DNA of 64,000 nt from Flavobacterium terrigena (GCF_900108955.1 NZ_FNYA01000002.1:434001-498000), one strand, 5' to 3'; counted from the stretch's first letter, positions 40,729 through 49,560 are shown. A program made the numbers and translations. The notes: generated from the letters alone by a model not told the origin.

Positions 40729-40771
40729 GAATAATTTTCTAATAAAATAAATTTTATAGTTAAATTATCTA
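40727..40771. promoter_or_regulatory. Paired sulfur-regulon operators at the transsulfuration promoter
   Basis: TAGAATAATTTTCTA (40727-40741) and TAGTTAAATTATCTA (40757-40771) begin exactly 30 bp apart, as at the cys promoter. Each is an imperfect palindrome of the TAGAtaaATTTTCTA type. Confidence 0.68.
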
Positions 40772-40856
40772 AATTTTACTACTTTAAAACATTTATTTAG
40801 TTTTTTTATCTACAAAATTTAAAATTAAGCCTTTAAAATTATTTTATCTAACAAAA

Positions 40857-40900
40857 AAATCGGAATAACAAATTGACGACCAATTCATTATTCCGATTTT
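40857..40900 (-). terminator. Terminator of the choice-of-anchor J protein gene
   Basis: AAAATCGGAATAA and TTATTCCGATTTT form a long stem around a 19-base loop, with a T-run on the minus strand, 26 bp after the stop at 40926. It also has T's on the plus strand. Confidence 0.75.
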
Positions 40901-40925
40901 TAAAGTTTATATTTTCTAGAACCTA

Positions 40926-41843
40926 CTAGTTTTTCACAAATTTAGACGTTCCAGAACCTTCTAAAGTATTTATCCTTAAGAAATAAATACCAGGATTCAA
41001 ATCACCTACAGAAACACTTGATACATTAGAATTAATTTCTTTAACCACTCTTCCGTTAATATCGGTAATTGAAACTTTAGTAATTTCAGAATCATTTAAA
41101 TTTGAAATATTAACCATGTCAATTACAGGATTTGGATATACTGAAAAATTATTTTTAAAGAAACTATCCGTACTTAATGGCCTGTCAACTGAAAAAGTAT
41201 CAATTCCAATAAGATCAGAATTAGCACCAGTAGGCCCACCATTTGTAACAAAATACCTAAATGCAAATTTAACAGGCGTTAATCCAGACAATCCAGAAAC
41301 CGTGTATGAATATTGCGTCCATGTTTTTGGATACACAAACCCACCTACTAAAGTTGGATTAATAGTTAAACATACAGTTGTAAACGAACCAACCCCTGAA
41401 GAACCTCCCGAAGGAAGAACAGTAGCAACAGAACTCATTCTTAATTCCAATCTATCTGGATAATCCGTTGCCCCATCAGTCCCTTTACGAGAATAAAACG
41501 TAACAACATCCCCATTTTGAACGGAAATATCTGGAGTAATTAACCAGTTACTAATTATTCCTGTACCGGTTGTACTATTAAAATTCACTACAGCAAAAGA
41601 GTTATTACCTCCCGCTTGTCCTACAGGAACAGTATTAATATTTCCACTTCCAAATAAAGCACCAGCTAATGGCGTGGTATAAGTTGCATTATTCCATGTT
41701 GCAGTAGTTGCTGGAGAACTTTGGTTAGTAACTTGCCATCCTGCAGTAACCATAGCAGCCGTAGTTCCGTCAAATCCAAAAGCAAACTGATTTTGTGACA
41801 TACCAAAAATTGGCAATAAAAGTAAAAGTAGAATTTTTCTCAT
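40926..41843 (-). CDS. Secreted choice-of-anchor J domain protein with T9SS type A sorting domain
   Basis: A 305-residue exported protein with signal peptide MRKILLLLLLPIFGMSQ. Residues about 20-215 resemble choice-of-anchor J (galactose-binding-like jelly roll) modules: FAFGFDGTTAAMVTAGWQV, ISNWLITPDISVQNGDVVTFYSRK, and PVKFAFRYFVTNGG. Residues about 230-305 form a T9SS type A sorting signal: FFKNNFSVYPNPVIDMVNISNL, VSITDINGRVVKEINSNV, LNPGIYFLRINTLEGSGTSKFVKN. It is thus a surface or extracellular protein of unknown ligand, unrelated to the sulfur genes on either side. Confidence 0.87.
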   Translation of the reverse strand: MRKILLLLLLPIFGMSQNQFAFGFDGTTAAMVTAGWQVTNQSSPATTATWNNATYTTPLAGALFGSGNINTVPVGQAGGNNSFAVVNFNSTTGTGIISNWLITPDISVQNGDVVTFYSRKGTDGATDYPDRLELRMSSVATVLPSGGSSGVGSFTTVCLTINPTLVGGFVYPKTWTQYSYTVSGLSGLTPVKFAFRYFVTNGGPTGANSDLIGIDTFSVDRPLSTDSFFKNNFSVYPNPVIDMVNISNLNDSEITKVSITDINGRVVKEINSNVSSVSVGDLNPGIYFLRINTLEGSGTSKFVKN

Positions 41844-41968
41844 AATTATTATTTTTAAAATTATTATTGAATGTACTCAAACTCAACAATTAAACAACGT
41901 TAACCCGTTGAAAAACAATTATTAATCGACAAAACACATTTTTTATCAAAAAAAACAAAACAACTATT

Positions 41969-41998
41969 TGGAATTCAAATACATTTCATACATTTGCA
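41969..41998 (+). promoter_or_regulatory. Promoter of metK (-33 and -7)
   Basis: TTTG at 41969-41972 and TACATTTG at 41991-41998 are separated by 18 bp, an excellent match to the Bacteroidota promoter. The SAM-II aptamer begins 13 bp downstream. Confidence 0.78.
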
Positions 41999-42010
41999 CC
42001 AGAATTAAAA

Positions 42011-42062
42011 AGAGGAAAAATTTGAACTGATTGCAACCTCGTTAAAAAAATGCTAAAGCAGA
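42011..42062 (+). ncRNA. SAM-II type riboswitch (long-loop form) upstream of metK
   Basis: P1 is GAGG (42012-42015) with CCTC (42037-42040), enclosing a loop that ends in GATTGCAA. It is followed by GTTAAAAAAATGCTAAAGCA, which matches the SAM-II core (ATTGCAA - P1 - GT-A-AAA - GCTAAA) as I recall it. Downstream, CTAAAG / CTTTAG and GCAG / CTGC before AATTTTTT can form a competing hairpin that may terminate transcription. Control of SAM synthetase by SAM is the expected role. Confidence 0.8.
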
Positions 42063-42127
42063 AACCCTCCTTTAGTATTTCCCTGCAATTTTTTCGTTTA
42101 TTATTTATATAATTTATTTTTATAATT

Positions 42128-43399
42128 ATGGCATATTTATTTACGTCGGAATCTGTAAGTGAAGGACATCCAGACAAAATTGCAGATCAAATTAGTGATG
42201 CATTAATTGACAACTTTTTAGCATTTGACCCATCGTCAAAAGTAGCTTGTGAAACTTTAGTAACAACGGGGCAAGTAATTTTGGCTGGTGAAGTAAAGTC
42301 TTCTACTTATTTAGACGTACAAACTATTGCTCGTGATGTAATTAGAAAAATTGGTTACACTAAAAGTGAATATATGTTTGAAGCGAATTCTTGTGGTGTT
42401 TTATCAGCAATTCACGATCAATCAGACGATATTAATAGAGGAGTTGACAGAGCAGCTGCTACTGATTTCGAATCTAAAGCAAACGCACAAGGGGCAGGTG
42501 ACCAAGGAATTATGTTTGGTTACGCTACAAACGAAACAGTAGATTTAATGCCATTAGCATTAGATTTAGCTCATAAATTATTACAAGAATTAGCAGAATT
42601 AAGAAGAGAAAATTCAGCTATTACTTATTTACGTCCAGATGCAAAATCTCAAGTAACATTAGAATACAACGACGAAAATCAACCAGTAAGAATTGATTCT
42701 ATTGTAGTTTCAACTCAGCATGATGATTTCGACGAAGAAACTACAATGTTAGCTAAAATTAAGAAAGATATTATTGAAATTTTAATTCCTAGAATCTTAG
42801 CTAAATTCCCTCAATACGCACATTTATTTAATGATAAAATTGAGTACCACATTAATCCAACTGGAAAATTCGTAATTGGAGGACCACACGGAGATACTGG
42901 ATTAACAGGTAGAAAAATTATTGTTGATACTTACGGCGGAAAAGGTGCTCACGGTGGTGGAGCTTTCTCAGGAAAAGACCCAAGTAAAGTAGATAGAAGT
43001 GCTGCTTATGCTGCGCGTCATATTGCTAAAAACTTAGTAGCTGCAGGTGTAGCTAGTGAAGTTTTAGTACAAGTTTCATATGCTATTGGTGTAGCTAAAC
43101 CATGTAACATTTATGTAAACACTTACGGAACTGCTAAAAATGGTTTATTAGATTCTCAAATTTCTGATAAAGTAGCGCAATTGTTTGATTTAAGACCATA
43201 CGCAATTGAGCAAAACTTAAAATTAAGAACACCAATTTATAGTGAAACTGCTGCTTACGGACACATGGGACGTAAAAATGAAGTAGTTACTAAAACGTTT
43301 AAATCTCCAAATGGCGACGTTAAAACGTTAGAAGTTGAATTATTCACATGGGAAAAATTAGATAGAGTTGCAGATATTAAAACTGCTTTTGGAATCTAA
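42128..43399 (+). CDS. metK: S-adenosylmethionine synthetase
   Basis: A 423-residue cytoplasmic enzyme that forms SAM from methionine and ATP. Motifs: [21 protein letters not shown] (methionine/ATP site, residues 5-25), the hexapeptide [12 protein letters not shown] (about 120), [21 protein letters not shown] and [19 protein letters not shown] (P-loop-like, about 280). It ends the pathway collected in this region. It is longer than the usual ~385-residue enzyme by a modest insertion. It lies alone on the plus strand behind a SAM-II riboswitch and is closed by a strong terminator. Confidence 0.96.
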   Translation: MAYLFTSESVSEGHPDKIADQISDALIDNFLAFDPSSKVACETLVTTGQVILAGEVKSSTYLDVQTIARDVIRKIGYTKSEYMFEANSCGVLSAIHDQSDDINRGVDRAAATDFESKANAQGAGDQGIMFGYATNETVDLMPLALDLAHKLLQELAELRRENSAITYLRPDAKSQVTLEYNDENQPVRIDSIVVSTQHDDFDEETTMLAKIKKDIIEILIPRILAKFPQYAHLFNDKIEYHINPTGKFVIGGPHGDTGLTGRKIIVDTYGGKGAHGGGAFSGKDPSKVDRSAAYAARHIAKNLVAAGVASEVLVQVSYAIGVAKPCNIYVNTYGTAKNGLLDSQISDKVAQLFDLRPYAIEQNLKLRTPIYSETAAYGHMGRKNEVVTKTFKSPNGDVKTLEVELFTWEKLDRVADIKTAFGI

Positions 43400-43420
43400 T
43401 ATTTTCTAAACATTATAAAA

Positions 43421-43452
43421 AAATCCCGATTTGAAATTCAAATCGGGATTTT
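43421..43452. terminator. Bidirectional terminator between metK and accD
   Basis: AAATCCCGATTTGAA and TTCAAATCGGGATTT form a long near-perfect stem flanked by A and T runs. The core AATCCCGAT / ATCGGGATT is the same as in the hairpins at 11569-11590 and 56887-56910. Confidence 0.88.
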
Positions 43453-43458
43453 TTATTT

Positions 43459-44313
43459 TTATCTAATATCTTGATTTAAAATTAAATCAACGTATAAATT
43501 AATTTTGTCTTTTAATTCTTTTCTGTGCGAAATGAAATCTAAGAAACCGTGATCTAATAAAAATTCAGAAGTTTGAAATCCTTCTGGTAAATCTTTACCA
43601 GTTGTATCTCTAACTACACGAGGTCCAGCGAAAGCTACTAAAGCTCCTGGTTCAGCGATATTAATATCTCCTAGCATCGCATAAGAAGCCGTAGTTCCAC
43701 CAGTTGTTGGATCTGTACATAATGAAATGTATGGCAATTGCGCTTCTGCTAATTGTGCTAATTTTGCTGATGTTTTTGCTAATTGCATTAACGATTGTGC
43801 TGCTTCCATCATACGAGCTCCACCCGATTTTGAAATCATTACAAACGGCAATTTATGTTTCATAGAATAATTAATTCCACGAGCAATTTTTTCACCTACA
43901 ACAGCACCCATAGACCCACCGATGAAAGCAAAATCCATACAACAAACAACGATGTCGTTTCCTTTAGATTTACCAACAGCAGTTCTTACAGCATCTTTAA
44001 GTTTTGTTTTTTCAGTAACTTCTTTTAAACGATCGCTATATTTTTTTGTATCTACAAAGTTTAATGAATCTACAGAAGTTAAATTTGCATCCAATTCTTC
44101 AAATTCATTATTATCAAAAAGTATTTGAAAATATTCCGCACTACCAATTCTAACATGATAATCGTCTTCTGGACTAACCCATAAATTTCTTTCTAATTCT
44201 TCAGAATCAACAATTTTACCTGTAGGCGATTTATACCACAATCCTTTAGGAACATCTTTTTTATCTTCAGTTGCAGTTGTAATTCCTTTTTCTTTTCTTT
44301 TAAACCAAGCCAT
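43459..44313 (-). CDS. accD: Acetyl-CoA carboxylase carboxyltransferase subunit beta, without zinc ribbon
   Basis: A 284-residue crotonase-fold subunit that, with AccA, moves the carboxyl group from biotin to acetyl-Co[51 protein letters not shown] and [19 protein letters not shown] are family signatures. The N-terminal zinc ribbon of most AccD proteins (four Cys) is degenerate: [13 protein letters not shown] and [14 protein letters not shown] replace the Cys pairs by Ser, Thr/Gly and Glu/Asp. The fold of this region may persist without zinc, which I recall as general in Flavobacteria. It is followed upstream by fbaA across a 76-bp repeat-containing spacer. Confidence 0.93.
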   Translation of the reverse strand: MAWFKRKEKGITTATEDKKDVPKGLWYKSPTGKIVDSEELERNLWVSPEDDYHVRIGSAEYFQILFDNNEFEELDANLTSVDSLNFVDTKKYSDRLKEVTEKTKLKDAVRTAVGKSKGNDIVVCCMDFAFIGGSMGAVVGEKIARGINYSMKHKLPFVMISKSGGARMMEAAQSLMQLAKTSAKLAQLAEAQLPYISLCTDPTTGGTTASYAMLGDINIAEPGALVAFAGPRVVRDTTGKDLPEGFQTSEFLLDHGFLDFISHRKELKDKINLYVDLILNQDIR

Positions 44314-44389
44314 AATTTTAAATTTTGGTTAGAAGACAAAAGTTTGAAGATGGAAATTTACATCCAACTTCAAACTTCAAACTTCTTGC

Positions 44390-45457
44390 TTATAATGTAT
44401 TTACGTTATTTAAATCGGCGAAAGCCTGTTCTAATCTTTTGTTGAAAGTCAATTCACCTTCACGAATCCATTTTCTTGGATCGTAATATTTTTTATTAGG
44501 AAGTTCACTTCCTTCTGGATTTCCAATTTGAGTTTTTAAATATTCCATATTAGTTGCTATATAATCTCTAGCTCCTTCTGTGAAAGCAAATTGTAAATCG
44601 GTATCAATATTCATTTTAATTACTCCGTAAGAAATAGCTTCTCTAATTTCTTCTAAAGTTGAACCAGAACCACCGTGGAAAACAAAATCAACAGGATTTG
44701 GACCTGTATTGAATTTATTTTGAACGAATTCTTGAGAATTTTTTAAGATTTTCGGAGTTAATTTTACGTTTCCAGGTTTGTAAACACCGTGAACATTTCC
44801 GAAAGAAGCTGCAATTGTGAAACGCGGACTAATTTTCATTAATTCTTCGTAAGCGTAAGAAACTTCTTCTGGTTGAGTGTATAATTTAGAACTATCTACA
44901 TCAGTATTATCTACACCATCTTCTTCTCCACCAGTAATACCTAATTCAATTTCTAAAGTCATACCCATTTTACTCATACGAGCAAGATATTGTTTACAAA
45001 GTTCGATATTTTCTTCAATTGGTTCTTCTGACAAATCAATCATATGAGAAGAATATAATGGCTTTCCTGTTGCTGCGAAATGTTTTTCAGAAGCATCTAA
45101 CAAACCATCAATCCAAGGTAATATTTTTTTAGCACAATGATCTGTATGTAAAATCACAGTAGCACCATAAGCTTCAGCTAAAGTATGCACGTGAATTGCA
45201 CCTGCTATTGAACCTAAAATTGCTGCCTTTTCATTTGCATTAGATAATCCTTTTCCTGCATTAAATTGCCCACCACCGTTTGAAAACTGAATAATAACTG
45301 GAGAATTAAGTTTTGCAGCTGTTTCTAGAACACCATTTACAGTACTATTTCCAGTAACATTTACTGCTGGCAAAGCAAAACCTTTTTCTTTTGCGTATCT
45401 AAAAATTTCTTGAACTTGATCTCCTGTAGCTACTCCGGGCTTAATATTATGACTCAT
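44390..45457 (-). CDS. fbaA: Class II fructose-bisphosphate aldolase
   Basis: A 355-residue zinc-dependent aldolase of glycolysis/gluconeogenesis. ALPAVNVTGNSTVNGVLE, the zinc site VILHTDHCAKKILPWID, LEIELGITGGEEDGVD, the second metal-site FGNVHGVYKPG, and VFHGGSGSTLEEIREAI with the phosphate-binding loop, plus GVIKMNIDTDLQFAF, are typical of the FbaA (type A) subgroup and its ~350-residue length. A TACTTTTG -7-like box at 45503-45510 on the minus strand precedes it, indicating its own promoter. Confidence 0.95.
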   Translation of the reverse strand: MSHNIKPGVATGDQVQEIFRYAKEKGFALPAVNVTGNSTVNGVLETAAKLNSPVIIQFSNGGGQFNAGKGLSNANEKAAILGSIAGAIHVHTLAEAYGATVILHTDHCAKKILPWIDGLLDASEKHFAATGKPLYSSHMIDLSEEPIEENIELCKQYLARMSKMGMTLEIELGITGGEEDGVDNTDVDSSKLYTQPEEVSYAYEELMKISPRFTIAASFGNVHGVYKPGNVKLTPKILKNSQEFVQNKFNTGPNPVDFVFHGGSGSTLEEIREAISYGVIKMNIDTDLQFAFTEGARDYIATNMEYLKTQIGNPEGSELPNKKYYDPRKWIREGELTFNKRLEQAFADLNNVNTL

Positions 45458-45502
45458 ATTCTTTTTTATTTGATAATTTATGTGTGTTGTTGTTTCGATT
45501 TA

Positions 45503-45510
45503 CAAAAGTA
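45503..45510 (-). promoter_or_regulatory. -7 box ahead of fbaA
   Basis: TACTTTTG on the minus strand fits TAnnTTTG, about 45 bp before the ATG. Confidence 0.55.
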
Positions 45511-45525
45511 ACAATTTTATTAATT

Positions 45526-48090
45526 TTAAAAAGGATAATTGATACCTATATTAAAAACTGTTTTAGATAAATTCATATCTCTGAACCATCTTTCTGAATA
45601 TTCTTTTGCTGGATTGTATAATTTATATCCGAAATCACCTCGAACTACGAAGAAACCAAAGTCATAACGGAGACCAAAACCTGTTCCTATAGCAGTATCA
45701 TTAAGCGATTTAAAGCCTTTAAAAACTAATTTTTCATCTTCTACATTATCAAAAACATTCCAAATATTTCCAGCATCTGCGAATAAAGCACCGTTTAAAC
45801 TATTGAAAATATTAAATCGGTATTCTAAATTAACTGATAATTTAAAGTTAGCTTCATTAAAATCATTGACACTTTTACTAGCTCCTGGCCCTAATGAATA
45901 CGCTTGCCAACCCCTATTATCATTGCTTCCACCAGCAAAATAACTTCGTGAAAACGGAACAGAATTGGAGTTTCCATAAGGAATAGCAATTCCACCAAAA
46001 AATCTAAAGGCTAATGAGCTCTTTTTATACAAATGCAAATGCTTAATATATTCAAATTCCGTTTTTATATATTGTGCGTATTCTACACCAAATAAAGTTC
46101 GGTTATTACTATCACTAAAAGGTTCATTTTTTTGTTTAGCAATTAAATTTAAAACATTTCCAGCACTTTCAACTTTTGCCTTAATATTATAAAACTCCAC
46201 ATCGTTAATGTCTCTTTTTGTACTTAAATTATAAGAGAAACTTGAAGATAAAATTAAGTTGTTTTCAATTAATCTTTTTCTTCTTTCCCCAATAGTATTG
46301 ATGGTTTTAAAATCTGCTTCGTTATTAACTGGTATTCCACCATAAGAAACTTGATTTAAAAATTCAACTGCGCCTGGCAAAGACAAATCTCCTGTTAAAG
46401 CTCCATCAACAGTTAAATTAGGATTATTGTTATATACATGAGCCAATTCATTTAATGTGTTATAAGAATAATTATACACATTAAAATAATTGCCAACATT
46501 TAAATTTCTAACAAATTGCAAATTGAACAAATCGAATCTAAACTTTTTAGTTTCATCTTTATTTAATCCCCAATCATAATAAAAACTTCCATTATAATTT
46601 TCTTTATCCAAACCAATATTGGTTTGTTTAGAAAGTCCTAACGTAATTGCTGTGCTCGGAAAAGATTCTTTCTTAATTATTTTTTTGGTATTAATCGGGA
46701 AGAAAATTCGAGGTAAAGATAATTTCACATCACCTCCATATTCCAAAATATTAAAAAAGGCATTAGTACTGTTTTTTATACTTGGATCTGTTGATGTTCC
46801 TAGATTTCCTCGTATAGCAAAATCTAAAATTTCAGCACCTTTAAACACATTCCTAAATGTAATACCTGTGAATCCAGAAATACCAAATTGTTGAATATTA
46901 GAATGCGTTAAATCACCCTTTATATTATATTGATATTTTTTTAATGGAGTTAATACAATATTTGCGATTAATCCATTTCCGCTAGCATCTTCAACATATT
47001 GAATTCGTGGAAACGAGAATATTCTTAAATTCGTTAATGCTCTTGTGGTTAAGGTTTTATCTTTATCACTAAACAATTGACCTTCTTCAATAAAGATGGC
47101 GTTTGTTAACGCTTTTGGTTTGTATTTTAATTTTCCAGAACTATAAAAATTGGTTTTTTTATAAGTAATACTATCAATTCCTACCGCTTTTTCTTTAACT
47201 TGTTTATCTGTAAAAACATTTACTTTTGAGATTCTATACAATTTAAATGGTTCTGTATAACTTGAATCTCCTTTTTTTACAACCCTATTTCCAATATTAA
47301 AAGTGATATTTAATTTATTATCTGGCTTGTCAATTGTATCAACATCAGGTGGTTTTATATAGTTCTCTTGGAAAAAATATAAGCCACGATTTCTAAATTC
47401 CGTAGCAATTCGTCTTTTCTCATTTTCAATATTTTCTTTGCTATATGCCTCACCTGTTTTAATTAGTGATTTATCAGAAATTCGAACATACAACGAATCT
47501 ACAATTGGCGATTCAATATTTCTAAAAATACTGTCAATTACATAAGCATTACCCGTGTTTACTTTATACGAAATTTTTACTTTTTGATTTTTTAACGAAT
47601 CAATTTTAGAAGACACTTTTGCATCAAAAAAACCTCTATTAAAATGATAAGCATATAATCTTTTCTCCGATTTTTTAACTTTTGAAGTATCTAAAATTGA
47701 TGGCGCTTCACCAATTTCCTTTAAAAAATTACTATATCCAGAAACAAAGAACGATTTCCCTAAACGGTTTACTTGCTTCTTAGAATACAGCTTAGTCATT
47801 CTCTCAATTCGGTTTGGTTTTTTATGCAACCAAGCATTATAAGAAGAATCCGCATTTTTTTTACTTAAGTTATACAATTGTAAACGCGGTTTGAAACCTA
47901 ATAATTTACTGTTGGGTTTTTGATATAACTGATTGTGCAAATCTTCCGAATTGGTAGATTTGTCATTTACAATAATTTCGTTGTCATGAATTAGCAATTG
48001 TTTCTTCTGGAGCTTTCTTACTTCAGAACAAGAGTAAAAAAGTATTCCAAAAAGAAAAAATAGTACTATTTTTGATGTGAGATTTTTCAA
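45526..48090 (-). CDS. tamL: Omp85-family outer membrane assembly lipoprotein (TamL/BamA-like), probable TTG start
   Basis: About 854 residues. The N-terminus reads MKNLTSKIVLFFLFGILFYSCSE, a lipoprotein signal peptide with lipobox ending at Cys21. POTRA-like repeats follow (about 100-390), then a C-terminal beta-barrel of the Omp85 superfamily (SRSYFAGGSNDNRGWQAYSLGPG; FNLGINYPF-type end, VFNIGINYPF). The lipidated form with TamB-type function is called TamL in Bacteroidota. No ATG exists near the signal peptide. An upstream TTG (48108) lies inside a -7 box TATTTTTG, so I assign the TTG at 48090. It converges with no gene and diverges from the RNA methyltransferase gene. Confidence 0.88.
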   Translation of the reverse strand: MKNLTSKIVLFFLFGILFYSCSEVRKLQKKQLLIHDNEIIVNDKSTNSEDLHNQLYQKPNSKLLGFKPRLQLYNLSKKNADSSYNAWLHKKPNRIERMTKLYSKKQVNRLGKSFFVSGYSNFLKEIGEAPSILDTSKVKKSEKRLYAYHFNRGFFDAKVSSKIDSLKNQKVKISYKVNTGNAYVIDSIFRNIESPIVDSLYVRISDKSLIKTGEAYSKENIENEKRRIATEFRNRGLYFFQENYIKPPDVDTIDKPDNKLNITFNIGNRVVKKGDSSYTEPFKLYRISKVNVFTDKQVKEKAVGIDSITYKKTNFYSSGKLKYKPKALTNAIFIEEGQLFSDKDKTLTTRALTNLRIFSFPRIQYVEDASGNGLIANIVLTPLKKYQYNIKGDLTHSNIQQFGISGFTGITFRNVFKGAEILDFAIRGNLGTSTDPSIKNSTNAFFNILEYGGDVKLSLPRIFFPINTKKIIKKESFPSTAITLGLSKQTNIGLDKENYNGSFYYDWGLNKDETKKFRFDLFNLQFVRNLNVGNYFNVYNYSYNTLNELAHVYNNNPNLTVDGALTGDLSLPGAVEFLNQVSYGGIPVNNEADFKTINTIGERRKRLIENNLILSSSFSYNLSTKRDINDVEFYNIKAKVESAGNVLNLIAKQKNEPFSDSNNRTLFGVEYAQYIKTEFEYIKHLHLYKKSSLAFRFFGGIAIPYGNSNSVPFSRSYFAGGSNDNRGWQAYSLGPGASKSVNDFNEANFKLSVNLEYRFNIFNSLNGALFADAGNIWNVFDNVEDEKLVFKGFKSLNDTAIGTGFGLRYDFGFFVVRGDFGYKLYNPAKEYSERWFRDMNLSKTVFNIGINYPF

Positions 48091-48105
48091 GCACTTAATT
48101 TTATT

Positions 48106-48113
48106 CAAAAATA
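48106..48113 (-). promoter_or_regulatory. -7 box ahead of tamL
   Basis: TATTTTTG on the minus strand matches TAnnTTTG and lies 15 bp before the proposed TTG start, giving a very short leader. It also overlaps the start region of the divergent methyltransferase gene. Confidence 0.6.
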
Positions 48114-48122
48114 CAATTTTTT

Positions 48123-48848
48123 ATGGTTAGCAAAAACCAAATTAAACTAATTAATAGTTTACAGCAAAAAAAGTACCGTAAGTTACACAATCTTTTTATA
48201 GCAGAAGGAAAAAAAGTAATTCAGGAACTTATTGATGCTAATTTTAGTTTGGAACATTTATTTGTAACCAAAGAAAATTTGTTTGATAAAAAGTATAATT
48301 CCGAATTCATTTCGGATGCGGAACTTAAAAAAATATCAGCCTTAACTACTGCGAATGATTGTTTGGCTGTTTTTAAAATTAAGGAAGTAAATTCAAAAAC
48401 AAGTTCTGACTTAGAATTAGCACTGGACAACATAAAAGATCCAGGAAATATGGGCACGATTATTAGATTGTGTGATTGGTTTGGAATTTCTAAAATTATT
48501 TGCACAGAAGAAACCGTTGATATTTACAATCCGAAAGTAGTTCAAGCTACGATGGGAAGTTTGGCTCGAGTAGAAGTTTTATACACGGATTTGCCTGATT
48601 ATTTAAAAACGGCTGATGTAGAAATTTTCGGCACTTTTATGGAAGGAAAAAATATCTATAAACAAGAATTACCAACAAAAGGAATTATTGTAATGGGTAA
48701 TGAAGCTAATGGAATTTCTAAAGAAATAGAAAATTTGGTGACTCAAAAAATTTCAATTCCAAGATTTGGGAATTTACAACAAACCGAAAGTTTAAATGTT
48801 GCGACTGCAACAGCTGTGATTTTATCGGAGTTTAAGAGAAGTCTATAA
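48123..48848 (+). CDS. TrmH/SpoU-family RNA 2'-O-methyltransferase
   Basis: A 241-residue SPOUT methyltransferase for tRNA or rRNA ribose methylation. An N-terminal substrate-binding domain (FIAEGKKVIQELIDANF) precedes the knot domain with motif 1 LDNIKDPGNMGTIIRLCDWFGI (catalytic Asn/Arg), motif 2 IVMGNEANGISKEI and motif 3 SLNVATATAVILSEF. The target nucleotide cannot be inferred. It starts 32 bp from the tamL start on the opposite strand, so the two promoters overlap, and ends close to porT/sprT, which converges with it. Confidence 0.88.
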   Translation: MVSKNQIKLINSLQQKKYRKLHNLFIAEGKKVIQELIDANFSLEHLFVTKENLFDKKYNSEFISDAELKKISALTTANDCLAVFKIKEVNSKTSSDLELALDNIKDPGNMGTIIRLCDWFGISKIICTEETVDIYNPKVVQATMGSLARVEVLYTDLPDYLKTADVEIFGTFMEGKNIYKQELPTKGIIVMGNEANGISKEIENLVTQKISIPRFGNLQQTESLNVATATAVILSEFKRSL

Positions 48849-48858
48849 GTTACTTAGA

Positions 48859-49557
48859 TTAATGGAACGTAAAGTTCACAAAAATTGCTCTCGTTTTCAT
48901 AGATTGAATATCTCCTGTCCAAGGAGAATTTGGGTCTTTATCACGAATTAATTCGTCATTCATTCCGAAAACCCCACGAATAGATGGCGAGAATTTGAAA
49001 TATTCTAAATACAAATCGATTCCAAAACCAACTTCATAATTTTGTGTCCACGTTTTTACTCTAAATCTATCTGAGGAATTATCGTCTGGTGCTTTTTCGT
49101 TGCTGCCTAAATTTAATGTAGCTGAAACTCCACCTAATAAAAACGGTCTGATATTCCCAGTTCGTAAAGCCGAATATTTTAACAATAATGGAAAATGCAA
49201 ATTAGCTGCTTTTACTTCTCTTAATTGGTCAACACTATCTTCAATATCTGGATACACTAAATTTCTTTGTGTGGCATAAAATCCTGGTTCAAAACGCAAA
49301 TCAAAATACTCGGTTAATCTTAAATTCCCGACTAAACCCACATTAAAACCAGTTGTTTTTTGCAATTCAATATCTTTTCCTACGGTTAAATATTTAAATT
49401 GGTAATCGTAACTACTAAAACCTAAAAAATACCCCCAATGCACTCTTTGTTTATCGTGGTTTTCATTATTAATAATTGGATTTTTACCAAAGGTTCCCCC
49501 CTGACCAAAGGAGTTCAGTGAAAATAATACTATTAAAAAGAAATATCTAAATTGCAT
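48859..49557 (-). CDS. porT: Type IX secretion / gliding protein PorT/SprT
   Basis: A 232-residue outer-membrane beta-barrel protein with signal peptide MQFRYFFLIVLFSLNSFGQ. Strands with aromatic ends (RVHWGYFLGFSSYDYQFKYL, FDLRFEPGFYATQRNLVY, IRPFLLGGVSATLNLG, FKFSPSIRGVFGMNDELI, AIFVNFTFH) match PorT of Porphyromonas and SprT of Flavobacterium, parts of the T9SS machinery needed for export of proteins with C-terminal sorting domains. Its position next to ubiE is the same as I recall in F. johnsoniae. This window carries at least three T9SS cargo genes that would depend on it. Confidence 0.82.
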   Translation of the reverse strand: MQFRYFFLIVLFSLNSFGQGGTFGKNPIINNENHDKQRVHWGYFLGFSSYDYQFKYLTVGKDIELQKTTGFNVGLVGNLRLTEYFDLRFEPGFYATQRNLVYPDIEDSVDQLREVKAANLHFPLLLKYSALRTGNIRPFLLGGVSATLNLGSNEKAPDDNSSDRFRVKTWTQNYEVGFGIDLYLEYFKFSPSIRGVFGMNDELIRDKDPNSPWTGDIQSMKTRAIFVNFTFH

Positions 49558-49560
49558 GTT

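Noticed and set aside
41116..41463. Plus-strand 115-codon ORF
   Set aside because: Antisense to the T9SS choice-of-anchor J protein, which has a clear signal peptide and sorting domain.
41986..42177. Minus-strand 63-codon ORF across the metK leader
   Set aside because: It overlaps the SAM-II aptamer, the -7 box and the metK start; composition is that of chance A+T-rich sequence.
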